Below are positions 26,118-35,567 of a DNA stretch of 64,000 nt, one piece after another; the stretch's first letter is position 1, and every line of letters begins with the position of its first letter. The DNA is taken from the NCBI RefSeq assembly GCF_025370255.1, contig NZ_JAMTCD010000004.1, positions 1 to 64,000 of the forward strand. The letters are read 5' to 3'. The notes under the pieces are model-generated. The model did not search any database. It worked only from the letters and a program-made list of their open reading frames with translations, and was not told the DNA's origin. The position numbers and the translations under genes were made by a program. The stretch is from Shewanella holmiensis. GTDB lineage: Bacteria; Pseudomonadota; Gammaproteobacteria; Enterobacterales; Shewanellaceae.

Positions 26118-27329
26118 ATGTTAAACATTGATGACCCCCGTGACATTGAGCAAACACCTGCAATTTGGCGATTAGGCTTTAGACCGTTCTTCTTGGGAGG
26201 GGCCGTTGTTGCTGCTTTGTATATTCCGCTATGGTTAATGGGCTGGTTTACGCCACAATACAGTTTATTTAATGGTCAGTTTTGGGCCAATGTGCTGCCG
26301 CTATGGTGGCATCCTCATGAAATGTTGTTTGGTTTTGCACTGGCTATCGTGAGCGGATTTTTGCTTACGGCAGCACAAACCTGGACAAATCAACCGACAA
26401 TGAAAGGGCCTTTGTTAGCGGTAACGTTCAGCTGTTGGTTAGTCGCTCGTTTGCTGTTATTAATGCCTTTTGATATTCCTATTTGGCTGCCAGCATTATT
26501 TGATACCTTATTTTTAGGTATTACAGCAGCCACTCTATGGCGTTGTATTTATAAAGTAAAACAGTGGCGAAACATTGGTTTTCCAATAATGATTATGCTG
26601 GCGCTGGTTGTTAACTTAGTCAGTTATTATGCCCTGTATGAACGTAATTTTTCGCTATCGACACAGTTATGGCAGGCAATGATTTGGTGGTTGGCAATGG
26701 TGATCACCGTCGTTGGTGGGCGAGTGATCCCCTTTTTCACTGCGATGAAGTTACAACATTCAAAGCCTGATCCCATACAAGCACTTGAATTAACGTTAAT
26801 ATTGGTTATGGGTGTTTTGTTTGTGCAGTCAGTATTTCATATATTTCCGCGTGAAATTGAACAAGGTATTTTGTTTAGCGCCGGACTATTACAATTGATT
26901 AGAGTATTGGGTTGGAAAGGGCACAAAACCTTTAAAGAACCTATGTTGTGGTCTTTACATGTTTCATATTGGGCGTTACCTGCAACCCTGCTTGCGATGG
27001 CTTGGAATATCAACAACGAGTTTGCATACCGTACGTTACTGCATTTATTTGCTGTTGGGGGGATTGCATCTTTGTGTTTGTCGATGATATCGCGCGTCTC
27101 TTTAGGTCATACTAGTCGTAATATTTATCAAGGCCCTAATATGATACTGGCCTTTTCTTGCTTGCCGCTAGCGGCAATATTACGCGCCGTAATGCCTTTA
27201 CTTGCGCCGCAATATTCCTCCACTTGGTTATGGTTAGCTGGGGCGTGTTGGTTTATTAGTTTTGGTATGTTTGTGTGGTATTACGCCCCTATTTTAACTA
27301 AACCTCGATTAGATGGTCGTCCTGGGTAA
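26118..27329 (+). CDS. nnrS: NnrS family protein
   Basis: 403 aa, about twelve membrane helices. The start WRLGFRPFFLGG and the segments WWHPHEMLFGFALAIVSGFLLTA (split) and GGRVIPFF are the signature of NnrS, a heme- and copper-containing membrane protein that protects against nitric-oxide stress. It is followed after 19 bases by nrfA on the same strand, and an NsrR-like site precedes it, which agrees with a role in nitrosative stress during nitrite respiration. Confidence 0.92.
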   Translation: MLNIDDPRDIEQTPAIWRLGFRPFFLGGAVVAALYIPLWLMGWFTPQYSLFNGQFWANVLPLWWHPHEMLFGFALAIVSGFLLTAAQTWTNQPTMKGPLLAVTFSCWLVARLLLLMPFDIPIWLPALFDTLFLGITAATLWRCIYKVKQWRNIGFPIMIMLALVVNLVSYYALYERNFSLSTQLWQAMIWWLAMVITVVGGRVIPFFTAMKLQHSKPDPIQALELTLILVMGVLFVQSVFHIFPREIEQGILFSAGLLQLIRVLGWKGHKTFKEPMLWSLHVSYWALPATLLAMAWNINNEFAYRTLLHLFAVGGIASLCLSMISRVSLGHTSRNIYQGPNMILAFSCLPLAAILRAVMPLLAPQYSSTWLWLAGACWFISFGMFVWYYAPILTKPRLDGRPG

Positions 27330-27348
27330 AATATAAGAAGAGTGAGCT

Positions 27349-28719
27349 ATGTTATTAAGTAAATACCATTTGTTAGTGTCAATCCTTGCTGGCGCAGGTG
27401 TGATATACGCTTTGCCTGCGATGGCAAATGTTGATGAGACTAACCAGACTAAGTTCCCTAATCAATATCAAACTTGGTTGGCGACATCAGAGCAAGCCGA
27501 TAAAGAAGACATGCTAGCAGCATATCCAGCTAACATCATTTTATGGGCCGGTTCGTCTTTTGCAAAAGAGTACAACAGCCCTCGTGGGCATCAATTTGCG
27601 GTGGCTGATGTCACTCATATTTTACGTACTGGCGTGTCAGTCGAAGAAGGTAAAAAAGGGCTTTCAGCCAGTTGTTGGACCTGCAAAACACCTGATGCTC
27701 CAAGATTGATGAACGAAATGGGTATAGAAGGATTTTCTGGCGCCAATTTTACCGATTTAGGCACTGAAATTAAATCAGTGGTGTATTGCAGCGATTGTCA
27801 TGAAGACGGCAGTGCTAAATTGGCGCTACCTCGTCCACATGCACAGGATGCTATGGCCAAAATAAAGCTGCCTTTCGACAAACAAAATACCAGCATGCAA
27901 GGTGCTCAAGTTTGCGGTCAGTGTCATGTGACGTATTATTTTCAGCCTGAGCGCAGTGATAAAGTCAATATTCCATGGATATTTGGCAGCACCGCCGATG
28001 ATATTGAAAAGTATTATGACACCCGCCGTTTTTATGAATGGATCCATCCTATTTCAAAAACACCGATGTTAAAGGCGCGTCACCCAGAGTTTGAGCATTG
28101 GAGCCGCAGCAAACATGCTGAAGCTGGCGTTACCTGTATCACCTGCCATATGCCACCTGCAACCGATGATAAAGGTAATGAGTTTACCGATCATAAAGTC
28201 GGCAACGCACTAGAACATTTCGATAATACCTGTAAGGCTTGTCACTCTAGTCAGCAGGCGATTAGCAAAACATTAGCTAAAAAAAAACAACAAATTAATA
28301 CTAAAGCTCGCCAAGTTGAAGACTTACTGGTTAAAGCACATTTTGAGGCAAAAGCAGCTTGGGATGCTGGAGCAACATGGCCATTAATGAATGACGCCAT
28401 CATGGGCATTCGTCATGGGCAATGGCGCTGGGATTTTGCCATGGCCTCCCATGGTTTGTACGCTCATAACCCCGAAGAGGGGAACGCTTTATTGGATAAA
28501 GCGATTGAACAAGTGACCTTGTCGCGCACTTTGCTGGCAATGATATTGAAACAGCTTGATGTCGAAAAGGTGGATTACCCTGACATCAGTACCAAAGAGA
28601 AAGCACATGCTGTAATTGGTTTTGATAAAGATGCCGCAGAAGCCGCAAAAGTGATGTTTATTAAAGATGAAGTCGATAAACACTGGCACCCAGTTGCTCG
28701 CCAGGGTTATGAAAATTAA
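27349..28719 (+). CDS. nrfA: cytochrome c-552 ammonia-forming nitrite reductase
   Basis: 456 aa with a signal peptide (about 1-26). The active-site heme motif is C109-W-T-C-K113, the lysine-ligated form of NrfA. Four more heme motifs follow: CSDCH (147-151), CGQCH (189-193), CITCH (263-267) and CKACH (295-299). It reduces nitrite to ammonium with six electrons in the periplasm, fed by a quinol dehydrogenase (CymA in Shewanella, not in this window). No nrfBCD genes follow; a terminator comes directly after. Confidence 0.96.
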   Translation: MLLSKYHLLVSILAGAGVIYALPAMANVDETNQTKFPNQYQTWLATSEQADKEDMLAAYPANIILWAGSSFAKEYNSPRGHQFAVADVTHILRTGVSVEEGKKGLSASCWTCKTPDAPRLMNEMGIEGFSGANFTDLGTEIKSVVYCSDCHEDGSAKLALPRPHAQDAMAKIKLPFDKQNTSMQGAQVCGQCHVTYYFQPERSDKVNIPWIFGSTADDIEKYYDTRRFYEWIHPISKTPMLKARHPEFEHWSRSKHAEAGVTCITCHMPPATDDKGNEFTDHKVGNALEHFDNTCKACHSSQQAISKTLAKKKQQINTKARQVEDLLVKAHFEAKAAWDAGATWPLMNDAIMGIRHGQWRWDFAMASHGLYAHNPEEGNALLDKAIEQVTLSRTLLAMILKQLDVEKVDYPDISTKEKAHAVIGFDKDAAEAAKVMFIKDEVDKHWHPVARQGYEN

Positions 28720-28752
28720 CTGATATCACAATTGACATTCGATTTTATTGAT

Positions 28753-28785
28753 AAAAAAGCGCTTAAAATATTAAGCGCTTTTTTT
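28753..28785 (+). terminator. rho-independent terminator after nrfA
   Basis: AAAAAGCGCTTAA pairs with TTAAGCGCTTTTT around AATA, with T run. The A run on the other side makes it usable in both directions. Confidence 0.85.
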
Positions 28786-28820
28786 GATCTATTTGCTGCT
28801 GATTGCCGTATTTTTTGTAA

Positions 28821-28860
28821 GTGAAATAAATCACATATATTGTCCCCAAGACAATATATG
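28821..28860 (+). promoter_or_regulatory. CRP-like half-site pair and perfect inverted repeat upstream of the lipid cluster
   Basis: GTGA-N6-TCAC at 28821-28834 resembles a CRP site. Directly overlapping its end is a perfect 11-base inverted repeat, CATATATTGTC (28834-28844) and GACAATATATG (28850-28860), around CCCAA. It sits 78-104 bases before the first gene of the cluster. It has no T run, so an operator is likelier than a terminator. The regulator is unknown; MerR/LitR-type proteins bind similar dyads, which is only a suggestion. Confidence 0.55.
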
Positions 28861-28937
28861 TTGTTGTCATATAAGGCATTGTAATTTACTACATTGCGTT
28901 TTATGGTAAATATGCGAACGATACAAGAGAGCAGAAT

Positions 28938-29411
28938 ATGCAAAATACGTTAAATGTAACCGAATTCGCGTTACCTAACGACAACACACCTGAGATTGTT
29001 GGGTTGTTTATTGAGCTTTATCAAAAGCTTAATAAAGATAATTTACAAAAATTAACAGAAGTCTACAGTTCAGATGTGCATTTTCAAGACCCTTTGCATC
29101 AAGTAGATGGAATGGCAGCATTAACGGAATATTTTGCTAATTTATACCAAAACATTACTCATATTGAATTTGATATTCATCAAATAGTCTTGAGTGAATG
29201 TCAACATCAGGCTGCGCTATATTGGGTAATGAGCTATTCGCATCCTAAGTTAAATAAAGGCCAAACTATTCATGTAGATGGTTCAAGCTTGCTTAAATTC
29301 AACGACAAAATTTATTTTCATCGAGATTATTTCGATGCAGGTCAAATGCTGTACCAACATGTCCCGCTGTTAGGTGGGTTAATCAATTTGCTTAAAAAAC
29401 GCATAGGTTGA
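28938..29411 (+). CDS. NTF2-like / SnoaL-fold protein
   Basis: 157 aa. The start VGLFIELYQKLNKDNLQKL, then YSSDVHFQDPLHQVDGM and the closing FHRDYFDAGQMLYQ are the nuclear-transport-factor-2 fold pattern. This kind of protein is often the first gene of CFA/DUF1365 clusters in Vibrio and Shewanella. No catalytic role is proven; NTF2 folds bind small hydrophobic molecules. Five bases before the SDR gene. Confidence 0.85.
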   Translation: MQNTLNVTEFALPNDNTPEIVGLFIELYQKLNKDNLQKLTEVYSSDVHFQDPLHQVDGMAALTEYFANLYQNITHIEFDIHQIVLSECQHQAALYWVMSYSHPKLNKGQTIHVDGSSLLKFNDKIYFHRDYFDAGQMLYQHVPLLGGLINLLKKRIG

Positions 29412-29415
29412 ACTT

Positions 29416-30186
29416 ATGATTTCGCAGAGCGCAACATCATCTCAGGCTGTGCTGATTACCGGAGCAACATCCGGTATTGGCCTTGCCTGCGTCAATTATT
29501 ATATCGCTCAGGGTTTTCATGTCATCGCATGTGGAAGAAATGAGTCGATACTTAATCAATTAAATACTCACCACTTTTTGACATTTGATATAACAGCGCC
29601 CGAGCAAGTCAACGCCGCAAGTGCAGCGTTAAGCCAATACCTGTTGCAAAAAAATGTGTCACTTACGCAAGTGATACTAAATGCTGGTACCTGTGAATAC
29701 ATAGAAAATGTTTTCGAATTTGATTCATCACTGTTTAGTCGGGTGATTACCACCAACTTAATTGCTATTGGTTATTGTATTGAAGCCTTTTTGCCGTTAA
29801 TGGCAAAAGGGGGGCAACTGGGGTTGATGAGCTCAAGTGCAACCTATTTACCCTTTCCACGAGCTGAGGCTTATGGCGCATCTAAAGCTGCTATTAGTTA
29901 TTTAGGCCGCAGTTTACGTTTGGATTTAGCAGCAAAACCGAATAAAGCTATCGGTGTGAGTGTGATTTGCCCAGGTTTTGTTAAAACGCCATTAACAGAC
30001 AAAAATGATTTTGCTATGCCGATGAGAGTGAGCAGTGAGCAAGCTGCCAAGCGGATTTATGAAGGAATGGGAAAACGTCAGTTTGAAATCCACTTTCCTA
30101 AAAGGTTTACCTTTATATTGAAGTGCTTATCTTGGTTACCTGAGATGTTATTAATTAAAATACTTGCTGAAAAGCCAACAAAATAA
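29416..30186 (+). CDS. short-chain dehydrogenase/reductase
   Basis: 256 aa. Rossmann-type NAD(P) site TGATSGIG (about 15-22), NAG (LNAGT) near 90, a catalytic serine in MSSSATYL and YGASK (about 153-157), all typical of SDR. The end has a hydrophobic stretch (FILKCLSWLPEMLLIKIL) that may attach the protein to the membrane. Second gene of the cluster; likely acts on a lipid or fatty-acid intermediate, by context only. Confidence 0.9.
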   Translation: MISQSATSSQAVLITGATSGIGLACVNYYIAQGFHVIACGRNESILNQLNTHHFLTFDITAPEQVNAASAALSQYLLQKNVSLTQVILNAGTCEYIENVFEFDSSLFSRVITTNLIAIGYCIEAFLPLMAKGGQLGLMSSSATYLPFPRAEAYGASKAAISYLGRSLRLDLAAKPNKAIGVSVICPGFVKTPLTDKNDFAMPMRVSSEQAAKRIYEGMGKRQFEIHFPKRFTFILKCLSWLPEMLLIKILAEKPTK

Positions 30187-30257
30187 CAACGATCTAATTG
30201 GCTGAAAAATACGTATCAACAGTATTAGCGTGAATGTGGTTGTGGAGAAAAATAATA

Positions 30258-31526
30258 ATGAAAAAAATTGCCGTAATAGGAACCGGAGTATCAGGGTTAA
30301 CCTGCGCGCACTTACTGAGCAGTAAGCATCATGTTACTGTATTTGAAGCGAATGATTATATTGGTGGCCACACTGCGACAGTCGATGTTGAAGTCGATGG
30401 TGAAAGTTATGCGATAGACACAGGCTTTATTGTATTTAATGACAGAACTTACCCTCGTTTTGAAAAGTTAATGGCAAAGTTAGCCGTGGAATCGTTACCA
30501 ACAGAAATGAGCTTCAGTGTTCACAACGCTCATACTGGCCTTGAATATAATGGCCATACTCTTTGGAGTTTATTTGCCCAAAAACGCAATATATTACGTC
30601 CGAGTTTTTATCGATTTCTGGCAGAAATCGTGCGTTTTAATAATAGCTGTAAAGCCATTTATGAATCAGACAACTACCCAGAAATTAGTTTAGGCGAGTA
30701 CCTCGACAGACATCAGTTCAGTGACTTTTTCTGCGAGCATTACATTTTACCAATGGGTGCGGCAATCTGGTCTTCAAGCATCAATGACATGCGTGCTTTT
30801 GGGTTGCGCTTTTTTATCCGCTTCTTTCAACACCATGGTTTGCTGAATATTAGTGACCGTCCACAGTGGTCTGTATTAAAAGGCGGTTCGCGAAGTTACA
30901 TACCAGCATTAATTGAGCCTTTCAAAAATAATATTTTATTGAATAGCCCTGTTACGGCAATTATGCGTACCGATGAGGGGGTTAAAGTGCAAATCGCCAA
31001 TGGCGAATGGCAGCATTTTGATGATGTTATTTTAGCCTGTCATAGCGATCAAGCGCTGGCGATGTTGAGCGACCCTAGCACTGATGAGCAACACATTTTA
31101 TCGGCTATGGCATATCAAAATAATGAAGTGGTGTTGCACACCGACATTGGTTTATTGCCTAAACGACGTTCCGCCTGGGCAAGTTGGAATTACCGTTTAG
31201 AAGGTGATGACGAAGTTGCCATTGCAGATAGACCTGCAAGCGTCACTTATAATATGAATATTTTACAGCGCTTACCCAAAAATGCGCCGACATTTTGCGT
31301 GACCTTAAATCAAACTGACTTAATTGATGAAAGCAAAATATTACGAAAATTCAATTATGCTCATCCTGTTTTTAATGAAGCGAGTATGCAAGCTCAAGTA
31401 AAACGCAGCTTAATATCTGGTAAACGTCATACTTATTTTGCTGGCGCATATTGGTATAACGGTTTTCATGAAGATGGTGTTAGAAGTGCTGTAGATGTGT
31501 GCAATCAATTTGGGATCAGTTTATGA
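30258..31526 (+). CDS. FAD-dependent oxidoreductase / amine-oxidase family (lipid desaturase-like)
   Basis: 422 aa from ATG 30258 (GGAG upstream); a GTG at 30234 is unlikely. FAD-binding GTGVSGLTCAHLL at the N-terminus, then FEANDYIGGHTATV. This branch contains proteins studied in Rhodobacter sphaeroides for making doubly unsaturated methylated fatty acids on the way to furan fatty acids. The cluster context (CFA-like methyltransferase, DUF1365) fits that, but activity here is inferred. Ends with ATGA overlap with the next gene. Confidence 0.88.
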   Translation: MKKIAVIGTGVSGLTCAHLLSSKHHVTVFEANDYIGGHTATVDVEVDGESYAIDTGFIVFNDRTYPRFEKLMAKLAVESLPTEMSFSVHNAHTGLEYNGHTLWSLFAQKRNILRPSFYRFLAEIVRFNNSCKAIYESDNYPEISLGEYLDRHQFSDFFCEHYILPMGAAIWSSSINDMRAFGLRFFIRFFQHHGLLNISDRPQWSVLKGGSRSYIPALIEPFKNNILLNSPVTAIMRTDEGVKVQIANGEWQHFDDVILACHSDQALAMLSDPSTDEQHILSAMAYQNNEVVLHTDIGLLPKRRSAWASWNYRLEGDDEVAIADRPASVTYNMNILQRLPKNAPTFCVTLNQTDLIDESKILRKFNYAHPVFNEASMQAQVKRSLISGKRHTYFAGAYWYNGFHEDGVRSAVDVCNQFGISL

Positions 31527-32341
31527 CCGATTCTTCGGCGCAAACGCGTGATTTTAAAAGTGGTATTTATTATGGCAAAGTCAGCCATAGAAGACATGCA
31601 CCCAAACGCCACAGTTTTGGTTACGATATTGCCATGATGGCGTTAGATTTAGACGAATTACCCCAACTAGTCAGTTCATCTAAATTATTTGACCAGAGTA
31701 GGGCATTATTAACCTTTAAAGCCGAAGATTACCTCAACAGCATTGATAAGCAATTTGGTGAGGATTTTGCTTTGCAATTCAAAGCAAAACATTTGCCTTC
31801 GGTCGCTGCGTTAAAATTGCGTGCCCTAACCACCATAAAGCACTTAGGCGCCCAAACGGCGTGTAACCGTGTAGTGTTTTGTGGCCAAATTCGTCATTTC
31901 GGGTTTTATTTTAGTCCCGTTAACTTCTTTTTTTGTTATCAAGACGATGCTCCTTTATATATGTTGGCAGAAGTCAGTAATACTCCCTGGAACGAACGGC
32001 ATTGCTATTTGGTTGATTTAGCAAATACCACGCATACAGATAAGGTATTCCATGTTTCTCCGTTTATGACCTTAGATATGCACTATTTATGGCGAATTGT
32101 GCCGCCGCAGGAGCATCTTAAAGTGACTATCGAGAATCGTAATGATCAAAACGCTAAGTTATTTGACGCCACTATTGCATTAAAACGCCAACCTTTTACA
32201 CCCAAGAATATTCAACGCTTTGTATTGGGCTATCCTTTAATGACCGCAAAAATTGTTATGGGTATTTATTGGCAGGCCATGAAGTTGTTTATTAAGCGTA
32301 TTCCTTTTGTTGGCAAACCCAAAGTTAAGCTGCCAACTTAA
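31523..32341 (+). CDS. DUF1365 family protein
   Basis: 272 aa from ATG 31523, overlapping the previous stop (ATGA). Typical features: IYYGKVSHRRHAPKRHSFGYD, CGQIRHFGFYFSPVNFFFCY (split), EVSNTPWNERHCYL and FHVSPFMTLDMHY. The family is always near CFA synthase and the FAD oxidoreductase, and no reaction is established that I can state with certainty. Cytoplasmic. Confidence 0.9.
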   Translation: MTDSSAQTRDFKSGIYYGKVSHRRHAPKRHSFGYDIAMMALDLDELPQLVSSSKLFDQSRALLTFKAEDYLNSIDKQFGEDFALQFKAKHLPSVAALKLRALTTIKHLGAQTACNRVVFCGQIRHFGFYFSPVNFFFCYQDDAPLYMLAEVSNTPWNERHCYLVDLANTTHTDKVFHVSPFMTLDMHYLWRIVPPQEHLKVTIENRNDQNAKLFDATIALKRQPFTPKNIQRFVLGYPLMTAKIVMGIYWQAMKLFIKRIPFVGKPKVKLPT

Positions 32342-32443
32342 ATGCTGATTTAGTTTCAAAAATGAATCCAAAATTCTTTCAGGTGCGTATTGCTAGTTGA
32401 TATTAAAAATTAAAGAGTACCTTGTATTTAAATGGAGTCAGAC

Positions 32444-33679
32444 ATGGACAACATCGCAACCGAAAGCAGTATCGCTCAAGCCTCGTTATCAGACAGTTTG
32501 GCTAAAAAGATTTTACTGCGTGCTTTAGCAAATCTGGCTCAGGGACAATTGACGATAGTTGATGGTACTCAATCCCATGTATTTGGAGATCAACACAGTC
32601 CGTTACATGCCACCATGCAAGTTCAGCATCCTAGTTTTTATCGTCAGGTCGTATTTGGTGGTTCAATTGGTGCAGGTGAAGCTTATATTCAAAGACACTG
32701 GTGTAGCCCTGATTTGACAAAAGTTGTGCAAGTATTTGCCCGAAACTTAGCACTATTAGATAACATTGAACGTTATTTTTCCTGGTTGAGTAATGGTATC
32801 AATCGAGTTAAGCACGTGTTTAACCGAAATTCTCAATCGGGCTCAAAAAGAAATATTCTGGCTCATTATGATTTGGGCAATGATATGTACCAAACATTTT
32901 TAGACCCAGAAATGATGTACTCAAGTGCAATTTATCCCACTAATGATGCTTGTCTTGCAGAGGCGCAATTACACAAGTTAGACACCATTTGTCAGCGTTT
33001 AGATTTACAACCAGGACAAACTCTTTTAGAGGTGGGCACAGGGTGGGGCGCGTTAGCTATTTATGCTGCAAAGCATTACGGCGTCTCGGTTACCACTACC
33101 ACTATTTCAGATGCACAGTATGACTATGCGGCTGCGCGTGTTAATAGCGAAGGTTTAGCGGATAAAATTACCCTGTTAAAGCAAGATTACCGCGAACTGA
33201 CAGGTGAATATGATCGTGTGGTATCGATTGAAATGATTGAAGCGGTTGGGCATGAATATTTACCGGGATTTTTTGAAAAGCTACAACATCTGTTAAAGCC
33301 TGAAGGTAAATTGCTAATTCAAGCAATTACCATAGCCGATCAACGTTATGATAGTTATCGCAAAAGTGTCGACTTTATTCAGCGTTATATTTTTCCAGGT
33401 GGTTGCTTGCCTTCAATTAGTGAGATGTCGCGTCATATCGCTAACAAAACCGATATGGTGATATGGTCTATTGATGATATTGGCCTAGACTATGCTCGCA
33501 CCTTGAAGCATTGGCATGATAATTTTGATCATGCTAAAGAAACGATCACAGAGTTAGGTTATGGCGATGATTTTATCCGCATGTGGAAGTTTTACTTAAG
33601 TTATTGTGAAGGTGGTTTCTTAGAGCGCACAACCAGCACAGTACACTTAACCGCCGTTAGACCAAGCTATCGATGCTAA
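32444..33679 (+). CDS. cyclopropane-fatty-acid synthase family methyltransferase
   Basis: 411 aa from ATG 32444 (GGAG 9 bases upstream). SAM-binding LLEVGTGWGALAIYAAKHYG and the CFA-type segments ILAHYDLGNDMY, DPEMMYSSAIY, VSIEMIEAVGHEY and FIQRYIFPGGCLPS are all present. Canonical CFA synthase adds a methylene to unsaturated phospholipids. The neighbours suggest instead a UfaM-like role (methylating the double bond on the way to furan fatty acids), as in Rhodobacter. The sequence cannot decide. Confidence 0.9.
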   Translation: MDNIATESSIAQASLSDSLAKKILLRALANLAQGQLTIVDGTQSHVFGDQHSPLHATMQVQHPSFYRQVVFGGSIGAGEAYIQRHWCSPDLTKVVQVFARNLALLDNIERYFSWLSNGINRVKHVFNRNSQSGSKRNILAHYDLGNDMYQTFLDPEMMYSSAIYPTNDACLAEAQLHKLDTICQRLDLQPGQTLLEVGTGWGALAIYAAKHYGVSVTTTTISDAQYDYAAARVNSEGLADKITLLKQDYRELTGEYDRVVSIEMIEAVGHEYLPGFFEKLQHLLKPEGKLLIQAITIADQRYDSYRKSVDFIQRYIFPGGCLPSISEMSRHIANKTDMVIWSIDDIGLDYARTLKHWHDNFDHAKETITELGYGDDFIRMWKFYLSYCEGGFLERTTSTVHLTAVRPSYRC

Positions 33680-33719
33680 TAAACGAATGGGGTAATACAA
33701 CTGATATTAAGGGGGGGAG

Positions 33720-34247
33720 ATGAAGTCTACCTTATCCCCCTCGACCTTGTCTGTCGTGTTTAACGCCCTCAGTTTCCAATGTATTTGGTGGCTTGGGGTG
33801 TTGTACCAAAACCAATTTATTATCATTTCGATATTATTAGTCTTACTTCATTTTGTGGTATCAAAAAACAGAAAAAGGGATTTTTGGGTTGTGCTAGCCG
33901 TGAGTTCATTGGGTATTTTTGTTGATATCTGTCTGATTTACTTTGGCGTGTTTGAGTTTTCTATCTCACCTTGGTGGCTGGCATTATTATGGATTTTTTT
34001 TGCACTGACCTTGAACTCTAGTCTGGCTTTTGCACATAAATTACATCTACCTTTACAGGTGATACTCGGCGGTATATCGGGAAGCTTAAGCTATCTGGCT
34101 GGTGCTAATTTTGGCGCTGTGGTACTTCCGTTTGGCACCGTTTATTCAACCTGTATTCTTGTTGTGATCTGGTGTGTGTTATTTCCCGTATCAATGACTA
34201 TAGCAGCACGATTGAAGTCATCATTAACGATAGCCAATCATGTTTAA
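33720..34247 (+). CDS. DUF2878 family membrane protein
   Basis: 175 aa with five or six hydrophobic helices. FQCIWWLGVLYQNQF near the start and GVFEFSISPWWLALLWIFFALTLNSSLAF (split) in the middle are typical of DUF2878. The ribosome-binding site is a G-rich GGGGGGAG just before ATG. It is a standard member of this gene cluster; function unknown, probably in the inner membrane. Confidence 0.85.
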   Translation: MKSTLSPSTLSVVFNALSFQCIWWLGVLYQNQFIIISILLVLLHFVVSKNRKRDFWVVLAVSSLGIFVDICLIYFGVFEFSISPWWLALLWIFFALTLNSSLAFAHKLHLPLQVILGGISGSLSYLAGANFGAVVLPFGTVYSTCILVVIWCVLFPVSMTIAARLKSSLTIANHV

Positions 34248-34264
34248 GTTAGCGGAGCAATGAA

Positions 34265-34885
34265 ATGCACATTGAAACTAAATGGCGACTAGGGCAGATA
34301 ATATTACTCACATTATTAGTAGTTCCTCGGGTTGTATTGGCACAATATCAAAGTTCAATTGATGAGAAGCAGCTCAACCAAGATCCATTTGAGCCGCAGA
34401 CTGCTGTAAATCAACAGTCGTTAGGTTCTTCAGTGCCCCATGATATGCCTTTGAAACTTATCCAAGTCGGCGAGGCCGATATGGATGTGCTTTGGTTTGA
34501 TGTGTATCTGGCAAAGTTATACTCCTTGGATGGTGTTTATCAACCACAGCGCTTTCCATTAATGCTAGATATTGAATATCACCGTGATATTTCAGCGCAA
34601 GAGCTTATCGATGCCACCATTGAGCAATGGCAAAAAAATGGTATTGCTGCTGCCGAAATTAACCAAATTAAATCGCACTTAATCTCAGCCTGGCCGGATG
34701 TGAAACAAAATGATCGCTTAAGTTTTATCATTCACAATGATCAACAAGCTGAGTTTTTATTTAACGATAAACCATTTTATCAACTAGCAGACCAACGTTT
34801 TAGTGAAGCATTTATCGGGATTTGGTTGTCAGAAAAAACAACGCATCCTAAGCTACGTCAACAGTTAATTGGAGCAAATAAATAA
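34265..34885 (+). CDS. chalcone-isomerase-fold protein, exported
   Basis: 206 aa. A hydrophobic N-terminal segment (about 12-26) looks like a signal peptide. The mature part has DVLWFDVYLAKLYSLDG and YHRDISAQELIDATIEQW, the pattern of bacterial chalcone-isomerase-like periplasmic proteins. Some members bind fatty acids. The stop overlaps the next ATG (TAATG). Confidence 0.85.
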   Translation: MHIETKWRLGQIILLTLLVVPRVVLAQYQSSIDEKQLNQDPFEPQTAVNQQSLGSSVPHDMPLKLIQVGEADMDVLWFDVYLAKLYSLDGVYQPQRFPLMLDIEYHRDISAQELIDATIEQWQKNGIAAAEINQIKSHLISAWPDVKQNDRLSFIIHNDQQAEFLFNDKPFYQLADQRFSEAFIGIWLSEKTTHPKLRQQLIGANK

Positions 34886-35478
34886 TGAGGATTTTGTTAA
34901 AATCAGCTTCATCAGCTACTCGATATTCTGCTTCTCGTTTATGGCATGTTAAGTGGCTAAAAAAACTCGCAGTGATTGCGGCTTGCATTAGCTTATTCTC
35001 TTGCTCATCGGCATCCATCGAAGATTATACTAATAGCAACCCTACATTGAATTTAGCCGCATTTTTTGATGGTGAATTAACCGCTTCTGGCATAGTGCAA
35101 GATTACTCTGGTAAGGTAACTCGCAAGTTTACCGTGACCATGACAGGTAGCTGGCAAGGTAATAAAGGTGAGTTAAAAGAATGGTTTATTTATGATGATG
35201 GCGAAAAGCAAACGCGCATATGGTATCTCACTGATTTAGGTAATGGTCAGTTTGAGGGGCGTGCTGATGACATATTAGGCATCGCTAAAGGTGAGGCTAA
35301 CGGTAGTGCTCTTCGTTGGCGCTATGATATGAAATTACTGGTTGATGGCAGCGAGTATGAGGTTGAGTTTGATGATTGGATGTTTTTAGTTGATAACAAA
35401 ACCATTATTAATAAAAGCGATATCAACAAATTTGGCATCAAAGTGGCTGAGGTCACACTCGTGATTCAAAGAAAATAA
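34885..35478 (+). CDS. DUF3833 family lipoprotein
   Basis: 197 aa. The signal ends in LFSC (lipobox, near residue 40 from this ATG, long basic N-terminus). DUF3833 features: PTLNLAAFFDGELTASGIVQ, FTVTMTGSWQ, WYLTDLGNGQFEGRADDILG (split). Last gene of the cluster, outer or inner membrane lipoprotein by lipobox. The partner chalcone-isomerase-like gene is coupled by overlap. Confidence 0.88.
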   Translation: MRILLKSASSATRYSASRLWHVKWLKKLAVIAACISLFSCSSASIEDYTNSNPTLNLAAFFDGELTASGIVQDYSGKVTRKFTVTMTGSWQGNKGELKEWFIYDDGEKQTRIWYLTDLGNGQFEGRADDILGIAKGEANGSALRWRYDMKLLVDGSEYEVEFDDWMFLVDNKTIINKSDINKFGIKVAEVTLVIQRK

Positions 35479-35567
35479 CCTGAAATTGAAAATGATATCA
35501 AGCTCAGGTTATCTTTTGATAACTAGCCAGTAAAAGCTCAAGGCTTACTTTGAAAGCGTAAATAGCA

